The notes beneath the pieces are model-generated. The model did no database searches, was not told the DNA's origin, and saw only the letters and a list, made by a program, of their open reading frames with translations. The position numbers and the translations under genes are program-made. A DNA stretch of 9,910 bases from Prevotellaceae bacterium (GTDB lineage: Bacteria > Bacteroidota > Bacteroidia > Bacteroidales > UBA932): contig JAIRZR010000122.1 in NCBI GenBank assembly GCA_031267155.1, positions 1 to 9,910 on the forward strand, in the 5' to 3' direction. Each line of letters begins with the position of its first letter. Position 1 is the stretch's first letter. Shown here piece by piece: positions 1 to 6,347 of the stretch.

Positions 1-2514
1 TTTTATAAAGACGTTGCTGTGCTGGCATTTCCTGCCACAACAACGCGGTTCGACACCGGCTATGTGGTCGACGGAGGCTATCTGAAGATGATGGAAATCG
101 AGGAGCGGGCGCTTTATTACCGCAAGCCGTACAGTTCAATGCCGTTTGGAGTGAAGGAGTACCTGTCGACCAGCGAGTCGTATGCGGCGCATCCCGGCGA
201 CGCGCCCGTAGCGAAGGAAAACGTCATCGACCTTACGGCGCTGCTGCAGGCTGACGGTTCGCTTACATGGGACGTTCCCAAAGGCAAATGGACTGTGATG
301 CGCTTCGGCAGCCGCAATAACGGCAACGCCAGCCGTCCGGCGCCGGTTCCGGGTCTGGGGCTCGAATCCGACAAACTGGATACTGCAGCATTGAACAGGC
401 ACCTTGAACAGTTTACCGAAAAACTTTTCCGTCGCGCAGGATTCACAAAGGCCAATCCCAGGGGAGGATTGCAGATGCTGCATATCGACAGTTGGGAAAT
501 GGGTTCGCAAAACTGGACGCTGCACTTCCGTGAAGAATTTACACGCCGCCGCGGGTACGACCCCCAACCGTTCTATCCCGTATATGCCGGCGTGATGGTC
601 GGCAACCGCGAGACGAGCGAACGCTTCCTCTGGGATTTGCGGCAGACGGTGCAGGATCTTGTACTCGAATATCATGCCGGACACGTCAAACGTTACGCCG
701 AACGTTACGGCATGGGTTTATCCATCGAACCGTATGACATGACGCCGGTTTCGGACATCGAACTTGCAGCCATAGCCAGTGTTCCGGTGTGCGAATTTTG
801 GAGTCTTGATATGGGGTACAACACTTCGTTCAGCACCGGCGAGGGAGCATCGGTAGCACATATTCAGGGACTGCCGGTGGTGTCTGCCGAAGCGTTTACC
901 GCCGACTGGGGTAACGACGCATGGAAGCAGCATCCGGCTTCGGTAAAAAACGAGGGAGAATGGGCCTGGGCTTCCGGCATCAACCGTTTCATGTATCATA
1001 CCTTTGCTCATCAGTCTTTGCCCGACAGCCTGCGACCTGGCATGACTATGGGCGGATATGGCGTGCACTGGGACCGTAACCAGACATGGTGGTACCTGTC
1101 CCGCGCATACCACGATTACGTGGCGCGCAGTCAGTTTATGCTGCAGCAGGGACGCACCGTTGCCGACGTACTCTATCTCGTTCCCGAAGGAGCTCCCAAT
1201 GTGTTTCGCGCTCCCGAATCGGCTTTCGAAGGCGAACATCCTATGATACCCGACCGCAGGGGATACAATTTCGACGCCTGTCCGCCAAGCCTGCTGTACA
1301 GGGCGACGGTGAAGGACGGCTGCGTGGTGTTCCCGGGCGGAGCGTCGTACCGTTTGCTTGCGCTTCCATACTTTGAAACAATGACGCCCGCGCTGCTGAA
1401 AAAAATATCGGAACTTGTGCACGACGGCGCTACGATCATGGGCTTGCCGCCGAAACAGTCGCCGAGCCTGTCGGGATATCCCGAATGTGACAGCAATGTG
1501 AAAACGCTTGCACAGGCGCTTTGGGGCAATGGCAATATTCCCCAAACGCTTGAAACGCGAACGGCGGGAAAAGGTAAAGTCATCTGGGGCGAAGACTTGA
1601 AAACCCGCACCGACCGCCTTTATCCGCACTACGACATTACGGCGCAGGCGCTTTCCGCAAGCGTACCGCCGGACTTTGCTTCCTCCGGACAGATACGGTA
1701 TGCACACCGCACCATGCCCGACGCCGATATTTACTTCGTCTCGAACCGCACCGGACAGCCTGTCAATACCGTATGCAAGTTCCGTATCACAGGAAAACAG
1801 CCGGAACTGTGGCATCCCGTTACGGGCAGCATGACTGCCCTGCCCGAATATGCGGAAACAGACGGATTGACAGGTATCCCGCTGAAATTCGATGTGTACG
1901 AGGGATATTTCATAGTGTTCCGCGAGCATGCCCGCAAACCGGCAGGTACAGGGAATTTCCCCGAGACAAAGCCTCTGAAAACGCTGGATGCGCCATGGAC
2001 GGTGTCCTTCGATCCCAAATGGGGCGGTCCCGAATCGGTGGTATTCGAATCTCTAAGCGACTGGACTTTGCATCCCAGTGAGGGAATAAAATACTATTCG
2101 GGAACAGCCTTCTATCGCCAGACTTTCGACATGCCCGGCTACGAAAAAGGCAATACTCTGTACCTCAATCTGGGTAAGGTGAAAAACATAGCGCGCGTAC
2201 GTCTTAACGGCAAAGATCTTGGCACAGTATGGACTGCGCCCTGGCAGGTGGATATTTCCAAAGCGGTGAAGCCGAAAGGTAACGAGCTGGAAATCGAAGT
2301 AGTAAACCTCTGGGCAAACCGACAGATCGGCGACGGGTATCTGCCCGCCGACGGCGTAACCGGCGAACGCTGGCCCGACTGGCTGCTCGAAGGCAAGCCG
2401 CGTACAAGCGGCAGATACACGTTTGCCCCGTACCGTCACTACTCCAAGGATTCTCCGCTGCTCGAATCGGGGCTGCTGGGTCCGGTAAGTATTTGCGAGA
2501 GCAAGTATCAATAA
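1..2514 (+). CDS. GH106-type alpha-L-rhamnosidase, 5' end outside window
   Basis: Large glycoside hydrolase resembling family GH106 (exo-acting alpha-L-rhamnosidases of plant pectin and glycoside breakdown), probably periplasmic or surface-exposed. The reading frame is open from base 1, and the residues before the first possible start (FYKDVAVLAFPA) already look like conserved GH106 sequence. The gene therefore begins upstream and the GTG at 19 is not a true start. 837 residues are visible; the family is usually about 1000 or more, so the signal peptide and part of the N-terminal domain are missing. The core motif HIDSWEMGSQNWT (from residue 161) is followed by a GH106-like segment with RRGYD. 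The C-terminal part (about residues 663-837) looks like a galactose-binding-like beta-sandwich (YYSGTAFYRQTF, LYLNLGKVKNIARVRLNGK, APWQVDIS). Family assignment is by recall of these motifs; substrate specificity is inferred. No obvious hairpin terminator follows. Confidence 0.88.
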   Translation, partial: FYKDVAVLAFPATTTRFDTGYVVDGGYLKMMEIEERALYYRKPYSSMPFGVKEYLSTSESYAAHPGDAPVAKENVIDLTALLQADGSLTWDVPKGKWTVMRFGSRNNGNASRPAPVPGLGLESDKLDTAALNRHLEQFTEKLFRRAGFTKANPRGGLQMLHIDSWEMGSQNWTLHFREEFTRRRGYDPQPFYPVYAGVMVGNRETSERFLWDLRQTVQDLVLEYHAGHVKRYAERYGMGLSIEPYDMTPVSDIELAAIASVPVCEFWSLDMGYNTSFSTGEGASVAHIQGLPVVSAEAFTADWGNDAWKQHPASVKNEGEWAWASGINRFMYHTFAHQSLPDSLRPGMTMGGYGVHWDRNQTWWYLSRAYHDYVARSQFMLQQGRTVADVLYLVPEGAPNVFRAPESAFEGEHPMIPDRRGYNFDACPPSLLYRATVKDGCVVFPGGASYRLLALPYFETMTPALLKKISELVHDGATIMGLPPKQSPSLSGYPECDSNVKTLAQALWGNGNIPQTLETRTAGKGKVIWGEDLKTRTDRLYPHYDITAQALSASVPPDFASSGQIRYAHRTMPDADIYFVSNRTGQPVNTVCKFRITGKQPELWHPVTGSMTALPEYAETDGLTGIPLKFDVYEGYFIVFREHARKPAGTGNFPETKPLKTLDAPWTVSFDPKWGGPESVVFESLSDWTLHPSEGIKYYSGTAFYRQTFDMPGYEKGNTLYLNLGKVKNIARVRLNGKDLGTVWTAPWQVDISKAVKPKGNELEIEVVNLWANRQIGDGYLPADGVTGERWPDWLLEGKPRTSGRYTFAPYRHYSKDSPLLESGLLGPVSICESKYQ

Positions 2515-2545
2515 GCGTTTTAACGAAAGATGGCATGAAATTCGG

Positions 2546-2573
2546 TTTGTATAATATAAATATGCTATATTTG
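2546..2573 (+). promoter_or_regulatory. Bacteroidetes-type promoter for the Rpn gene
   Basis: A TTTG at 2546-2549 (-33 element) and a perfect TAnnTTTG (TATATTTG) at 2566-2573 (-7 element) are 16 bases apart. Transcription would start around 2580, giving a leader of roughly 20 bases before the ATG at 2600. The Rpn gene thus seems to have its own promoter rather than being read only from the glycosidase gene. Confidence 0.7.
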
Positions 2574-2599
2574 CATCGTTATTTTAATAATGGAATGTT

Positions 2600-3649
2600 A
2601 TGGATGAAGATGTCGGCAAACAAAAAATTGATGAGGAATTAGGAGTGTTTATTAATCCCAAGACGGATTTCGGTTTCCATCGGGTATTTTCCAATCAGAA
2701 AATGATGATATCCTTTTTGAATGAAGTGGTGATGCCCGAGGAAAAGACATGCGGACAGATTACTTCGGTATCATATCTTCCGTCGGAACATTTTGGCGAA
2801 CTTGAGGACGAACACCATGTTATATTTGATACCCGCTGCAGGACAGGCGAAGGCGAGGATGTGGTTGTCGAGATGCAGAATGCGCGTCCGATGAATTTTG
2901 GAAGCCGGCTAATCTTTTACAGTACATATCCAATACGCAGTCAGGCTCCTCCACGGAAACGGAAACGCAAGGGAAAGAACGGTAAAAAACCGCAAAAATG
3001 GTATTATGATCTGAAAGCAGTATATATGGTTGCAATCGTTAACTTCCCGATGCTCAAAGGCAAAAAGACCAAAGACATTGTGATAGACTGGGTACGGCTG
3101 ATGAGTGTGAAGACAAAACAGTGTTTTTCGGATAAGTTAAATTTTGTAATAGTTGACCTGACAAAATTTAACAAAGAGGAATCTGAATTGAAAACCTTAC
3201 AGGACTGCTGGCTCTATACTCTGAAACATGCGGAGAAATTAAAAGAGCGTCCGAAGAAGATAAAGAATAAACTTTTTATTGATTTATACGAGTGCATATT
3301 ACAAACAAATAAATTAACACAGGAAGAGATGGAAATATATAATAAAAGTGTCATAGAAATGAAAAATTTAGGACTTTTCACAGATTATGCCAAGATGGAA
3401 GGCATCGAAATTGGAAGAATTGAAGGCATCGGAATCGGCGAAAAGAGAGGTATCGAAATTGGAAGAAATGAAGGAATTGGAATCGGAAGAAGTGAAGGTA
3501 TTGGAATTGGCGAAAAGAGAGGTATCGAAATCACGCAGATTCAAACCGTAATCGCCGCCGCCAATAAAGGCATATCTTTAGAAGACATTTCCGATTTCAC
3601 AGGTCTTTCTGTAAAACAGATATATAAGATTTTATCGAATAAAAAATAA
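2600..3649 (+). CDS. Rpn family PD-(D/E)XK nuclease / putative transposase
   Basis: 349-residue protein of the Rpn family (recombination-promoting nuclease, PDDEXK_2 type). The N-terminus has the family signature with KTDFGF and ISFLN (residues 18-44). Likely catalytic residues are D77 and the E91-x-Q93 pair in VVVEMQN, the ExQ variant of the PD-(D/E)XK site. A basic stretch (R119-K133, nine lysines/arginines in ten around 119-126) sits where relatives that I recall have only a short linker. The tail (268-315) is built of 8-residue repeats with glycine every fourth residue, then a helical end (316-349, ISLEDISDFTGLSVKQIYKIL) resembling a helix-turn-helix. Rpn proteins cut DNA, stimulate recA-independent recombination, and have been reported as phage-defence toxins inhibited by their own C-terminal fragment. 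The gene is AT-rich (for example 14 G/C in bases 3301-3360), unlike the flanking GC-rich enzymes, which suggests acquisition. The ATG at 2600 fits the promoter. Confidence 0.9.
   Translation: MDEDVGKQKIDEELGVFINPKTDFGFHRVFSNQKMMISFLNEVVMPEEKTCGQITSVSYLPSEHFGELEDEHHVIFDTRCRTGEGEDVVVEMQNARPMNFGSRLIFYSTYPIRSQAPPRKRKRKGKNGKKPQKWYYDLKAVYMVAIVNFPMLKGKKTKDIVIDWVRLMSVKTKQCFSDKLNFVIVDLTKFNKEESELKTLQDCWLYTLKHAEKLKERPKKIKNKLFIDLYECILQTNKLTQEEMEIYNKSVIEMKNLGLFTDYAKMEGIEIGRIEGIGIGEKRGIEIGRNEGIGIGRSEGIGIGEKRGIEITQIQTVIAAANKGISLEDISDFTGLSVKQIYKILSNKK
3359..3649 (+). CDS. Candidate intragenic small protein (RpnS-like C-terminal fragment)
   Basis: An in-frame ATG inside the Rpn gene (codon 254) would give a 96-residue protein made only of the glycine-repeat segment and the C-terminal helix-turn-helix-like end. 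In studied Rpn loci the C-terminal domain is translated separately from an internal start and blocks the toxic full-length nuclease. Here the ATG follows an A/T-rich tract (ATATATAATAAAAG), which would suit a Bacteroidetes start, but there is no Shine-Dalgarno sequence and no TAnnTTTG promoter that I can see nearby. The main support is that the segment duplicated downstream begins about 18 bases before this ATG and runs to the C-terminus. ATGs at codons 244 and 266 are alternatives. This is inference, not demonstrated. Confidence 0.3.
   Translation: MKNLGLFTDYAKMEGIEIGRIEGIGIGEKRGIEIGRNEGIGIGRSEGIGIGEKRGIEITQIQTVIAAANKGISLEDISDFTGLSVKQIYKILSNKK
3401..3544 (+). repeat. 24-bp in-frame tandem repeats in the Rpn tail
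   Basis: Six consecutive 24-base units, the last degenerate, encode octads of the pattern GIEIGRxE or GIGIGEKR. Glycine recurs every fourth residue, so the smaller period is four residues. The unit length is a multiple of three, so gain or loss of units keeps the frame. Such tail repeats are known to vary in number between Rpn alleles and lie at the dimerisation helix of the small protein. Confidence 0.9.
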
Positions 3650-3732
3650 CAGTCTTCCCTGCAAGTCGCAACGGTACCGGTGTTTGCTCTCGCGTGCAAG
3701 CTTTAAAATGATGCGGGTACGATGAACAATGG

Positions 3733-3980
3733 AATAAAAGTGTCATGGGAATGAAAAATTTAGGACTTTTCACAGATTATGCCAAGATGGAAGGCATCGA
3801 AATTGGAAGAATTGAAGGCATCGAAATCGGTGAAAAGAGAGGTATCGAAATCGGAAGAAGTGAAGGTATCAAAATCACGCAGATTCAAATCGTAATCGGC
3901 GCCGCCAATAAAGGCATATCTTTAGAAGACATTTCCGATTTCACAGGTCTTTCTGTAAAACAGATACATAATATTCTGTA
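3733..3980 (+). repeat. Direct duplicate of the Rpn 3' end (copy of 3341-about 3634)
   Basis: From AATAAAAGTGTCAT at 3733 the sequence follows 3341 onward almost base for base, to about the last codons of the Rpn gene. The main difference is a 48-base deletion, exactly two 24-base repeat units. Other changes are scattered substitutions (for example AAACC to AAATC, and the divergent last ten bases). The 80 bases between the copies show no similarity that I can see to either. Confidence 0.93.
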
Positions 3981-3981
3981 A
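3745..3981 (+). CDS. Stand-alone copy of the Rpn C-terminal region (small inhibitor-like protein or remnant)
   Basis: 78-residue ORF with only the tail of the Rpn protein: MKNLGLFTDYAKMEG, three octad repeats plus a degenerate one, and the helix-turn-helix-like ISLEDISDFTGLSVKQIHNIL, ending at its own TAA. It has no nuclease domain. The same frame is closed upstream by TGA at 3709, so no larger product exists. Residues just before the ATG (YDEQWNKS) still resemble the corresponding part of an Rpn protein, so it may be what is left of a second tandem rpn gene. Alternatively it is a free RpnS-like inhibitor of the neighbouring nuclease, since the retained part is the one reported to act as antitoxin. 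The frame is intact, and the bases changed include synonymous ones, which is mild evidence against rapid decay. I see no promoter of its own, so it would depend on readthrough from the Rpn gene. The start could also be the ATG at 3751, which matches codon 254 of the full copy. Confidence 0.6.
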   Translation: MGMKNLGLFTDYAKMEGIEIGRIEGIEIGEKRGIEIGRSEGIKITQIQIVIGAANKGISLEDISDFTGLSVKQIHNIL

Positions 3982-4092
3982 AAGGGAAAAAGATAACAGG
4001 CAGGTTCTTTTGCTTTCTGAAAAATGGGAATGTTGCAGGAATTATGTGCATAAAAATGAATGTTAAATTAAGTATAATAGAATTATTTTCAA

Positions 4093-5967
4093 ATGAAAAA
4101 AGTACAGATTTTGATTCTGCTGCTGGTTGCCGGCAGTGTGGCGTATGCTCGGGAATATCATGTCTCGACGAAGGGCAACGACGCGGGAACGGGAACCGAA
4201 GCGGCTCCGTTCCGAACTGTTAACCGGGCTGCGCAGGCGGCTTATCCGGGAGATGTAATCACCGTTCATGCGGGAACATACCGCGAATGGATAAATCCTC
4301 CGCGCGGAGGAACGGGCGACGACGCTCGAATCGTCTATCGCGCCGCTCCGGGCGAACGTGTTGAAATCAAAGGCTCCGAAGTCATCAATACGTGGACGGC
4401 GGAAGGCGACGGCGTATGGAAAGTTACGCTGCCAAACAGCTTTTTCGGCGACTACAATCCATACGCCGATTCGATATACGGCGACTGGTTCAGCGGACGC
4501 GGCAGAGTGCACCACACCGGAGAAGTATTTCTCAACAACAGGTCGCTCTACGAAAAGGAAACGCTCGACAAGGTGCGCAAGCCCGAAATCTATTCCAGAA
4601 GCAAAGATCCCGAAAACTCCGTTTACACATGGTACTGCGAAAGCGATGCGCAGAACACCACCATCTGGGCAAATTTCCACAAGTACAATCCAAACAAAGA
4701 ACTGGTTGAGATCAGTGTGCGCCGCACCTGTTTTTATCCCGAAAAACCGGGAGTGAACTACCTGAGCATTCAGGGCTTCCATATCAGCGAGGCGGCGTCG
4801 CAGTGGGCCGCTCCCACTGCCGAGCAAATCGGAATGGTCGCCACGCACTGGAACATGGGCTGGATTATCGAAAACAACGTCATCAGCAACGCCAAATGTT
4901 CAGGAATCACACTCGGCAAGGAACGCGGCACGGGACACAATGTCTGGCTGGACGACATGAGCATCGACGGCTCGCTGCACTATATCGAAGTAACATTCCG
5001 CACCCTGCGCAACGGCTGGAGCAAAGAAAACATCGGCTCGCACATCGTCCGAAACAACGAAATCTTCTCCTGCGAACAGACCGGCATCTGCGGCAGTATG
5101 GGCGCGGCATTCAGCGTCGTGGAAAACAATTATATCCACAATATCTGGGAAAAGCGACAGTTTGAAGGCGCGGAGATTGCCGGCATCAAGTTTCACGCCG
5201 CCATCGATACGCAGGTTCGCGGCAATCGCATCTGCCGGAGCGGTCGCGGGATGTGGTTCGACTGGATGGCGCAGGGAACGCGCGTGTCCAGCAACATCGT
5301 TTATGAAAACGATCTGGAAGATCTTTTTTTTGAAGTGGATCACGGCCCGTATCTGGTGGATAACAACATTCTTGGCTCGCCGGTAAATGTGTGGAGCATG
5401 TCGCAGGGAGGCGCATACGTTCACAATATTTTTGCCGGACAGATGCGCATCTCCAGGGAAAAAGGCCGCTATACGCCATACCATCTGCCGCACAGTACCG
5501 AGGTGACGGGACTGTCAATCATCCTGAACGGAGACGACCGGATATACAACAATCTTTTCATGCCGGTTGATACGGCTAAAAAAAACGGTAACGGAAAAAC
5601 AGCATACGACAGGGAAGCATATCCCGTATTTATCGACGGAAATGCGTACTGGCACAGCGCCGTACCGTTCGGCGATGAGGAACATTCCGTTGCGAACCCC
5701 GATTTCGACCCGAAGTTCCGCGTAGAGGAGAACGGAAAGGATGTTTACGTGCTGTTCTCCACACAGGGACTGGACAGCATGCAGACGCAAACGATTACTA
5801 CCGAACGGCTCGGCAAAGCCAAAATGTCGAAAGCCGACTACGAACAGCCCGACGGCGCTCCGATTATTATTGACAGGGATTATTCCGGAATTAAACGCAG
5901 AACAAATCCCTCGTCCGGACCTTTCGAACAGTTGAAGGAAGGAGAAAACCGTATAAAAGTGTGGTAA
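4093..5967 (+). CDS. Secreted right-handed parallel beta-helix protein (polysaccharide lyase/hydrolase-like)
   Basis: 624 residues. Residues 1-19 are a typical signal peptide (MKK, hydrophobic ILILLLVAGSV, AYA cleavage site), so the protein is exported; no lipoprotein cysteine is present. The mature N-terminus (YHVSTKGNDAGTGTEAAPF, then PGDVITVHAGTYRE, to about residue 65) is the DUF1565-like cap that starts many extracellular beta-helix proteins. From about residue 225 onward come repeating short strands ending in asparagine-rich turns (IIENNVISNAK, HIVRNNEIFSCEQTG, VVENNYIHNIW, VRGNRICRSGRG, VSSNIVYENDLE, LVDNNILGS), the pattern of PbH1 repeats. This fold is used by pectate lyases and by several glycoside hydrolase families, including GH141; I cannot decide which from sequence alone. 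With the GH106 enzyme upstream, a role in pectin-type glycan breakdown is a reasonable inference. The gene is GC-richer than the Rpn island just before it. No convincing promoter is visible in the 111 bases upstream. Confidence 0.85.
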   Translation: MKKVQILILLLVAGSVAYAREYHVSTKGNDAGTGTEAAPFRTVNRAAQAAYPGDVITVHAGTYREWINPPRGGTGDDARIVYRAAPGERVEIKGSEVINTWTAEGDGVWKVTLPNSFFGDYNPYADSIYGDWFSGRGRVHHTGEVFLNNRSLYEKETLDKVRKPEIYSRSKDPENSVYTWYCESDAQNTTIWANFHKYNPNKELVEISVRRTCFYPEKPGVNYLSIQGFHISEAASQWAAPTAEQIGMVATHWNMGWIIENNVISNAKCSGITLGKERGTGHNVWLDDMSIDGSLHYIEVTFRTLRNGWSKENIGSHIVRNNEIFSCEQTGICGSMGAAFSVVENNYIHNIWEKRQFEGAEIAGIKFHAAIDTQVRGNRICRSGRGMWFDWMAQGTRVSSNIVYENDLEDLFFEVDHGPYLVDNNILGSPVNVWSMSQGGAYVHNIFAGQMRISREKGRYTPYHLPHSTEVTGLSIILNGDDRIYNNLFMPVDTAKKNGNGKTAYDREAYPVFIDGNAYWHSAVPFGDEEHSVANPDFDPKFRVEENGKDVYVLFSTQGLDSMQTQTITTERLGKAKMSKADYEQPDGAPIIIDRDYSGIKRRTNPSSGPFEQLKEGENRIKVW

Positions 5968-5980
5968 CAGAATAAGTTTT

Positions 5981-6180
5981 GGAGACTTTTTCAGTCGGAA
6001 AAAGTCAGAAGTCAATCCTGCAGGAGACTTTTTCTGTCGGAAAAAGTCGGAAGCAGGTACTGCAGGAGACTTTTTCAGTCGGAAAAAGTCAGAAGCAGGT
6101 ACTGCGGGAGACTTTTTCAGTCGGAAAAAGTCAGAAGCAGGTACTGCAGGAGACTTTTTCCGACTGAAAATGTCAGAAAC
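5981..6180 (+). repeat. 42-bp tandem repeat array with hairpins
   Basis: Four full 42-base units (5981-6022, 6023-6064, 6065-6106, 6107-6148) and a diverged fifth (6149-6180). Each starts GGAGAC and contains a perfect inverted repeat, arms GACTTTTTC and GAAAAAGTC around a 5-base loop. The hairpins lie at 5984-6006, 6026-6048, 6068-6090, 6110-6132 and 6152-6174; the fifth has one mismatch in the right arm. A second small palindrome (GCAG, GTA, CTGC) fills most of the space between hairpins in units 2-4. The loop is AGTCG in units 1, 3 and 4, TGTCG in unit 2 and CGACT in unit 5. No run of T follows the stems, so these are not classical terminators. The array is free of stops in all three + frames and one - frame; that follows from the 14-codon period and is not evidence of coding. 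Confidence 0.95.
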
Positions 6181-6298
6181 CTGTCCGGAGTGGCTCATCT
6201 CAACTTGAAAATGTTTTACCCATACTGCTGATAAAATTGAACAGTCCGACATTTTGGAAATGAAGTTCGACGTAGTCAATGCACCCATAAAATTTCGG

Positions 6299-6326
6299 TT
6301 GATACAATAAAAATATGTTACTTTTG
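6299..6326 (+). promoter_or_regulatory. Bacteroidetes-type promoter of the rsmH-ftsL-ftsI operon
   Basis: TTG at 6299-6301 and a perfect TAnnTTTG (TACTTTTG) at 6319-6326, 17 bases apart, nearly the same spacing as at the Rpn promoter. Transcription would start near 6333, leaving a leader of about 15 A/T-rich bases before the ATG at 6348. The position of the -7 element excludes the upstream ATG at 6315 as the start codon for this transcript. Confidence 0.8.
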
Positions 6327-6347
6327 CGGATTAAAAAAATTAAGAAA

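Larger units (their letters stand above)
5968..6347. other. 380-base gene-free region before the cell-division operon
   Basis: It holds the 42-bp hairpin array (5981-6180), then about 120 bases in which I see no gene or strong structure, then the rsmH promoter. In many Bacteroidetes mraZ lies directly before rsmH; no mraZ-like frame is present here. Confidence 0.8.

Noticed and set aside
718..1929. 403-residue minus-strand ORF inside the GH106 gene
   Set aside because: Shadow of the GC-rich coding strand; no recognisable motifs, and it lies wholly within a well-supported gene.
3650..3732. N-terminal nuclease remnant or a separate promoter before the tail copy
   Set aside because: Only YDEQWNKS just before the ATG resembles Rpn; the rest shows no Rpn similarity, and the TTTG at 3683 lacks a matching -7 element.
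3982..4092. Promoter or terminator between the Rpn tail copy and the beta-helix gene
   Set aside because: No TAnnTTTG with a correctly spaced TTG and no stable stem with a T-tract found; only weak A/T-rich partial matches.
4900..5493. Minus-strand ORF inside the beta-helix gene
   Set aside because: Antisense shadow; composition and lack of motifs do not support a protein.
5979..6167. Plus-strand 62-residue ORF of 14-residue repeats with a TTG start
   Set aside because: All three + frames through the array are open, so an open frame means nothing here; conservation lies in the palindromes, not in codons.
5981..6180. Possible CRISPR array
   Set aside because: The segments between hairpins are the same in units 2-4, so there are no unique spacers, and no cas genes are present.
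5515..6288. Long minus-strand ORF with repeated KKSPAVPASDFFR segments
   Set aside because: The repeats come from the 42-bp array, which lacks stops in this frame; the rest overlaps the beta-helix gene in antisense. No start signal or family features.
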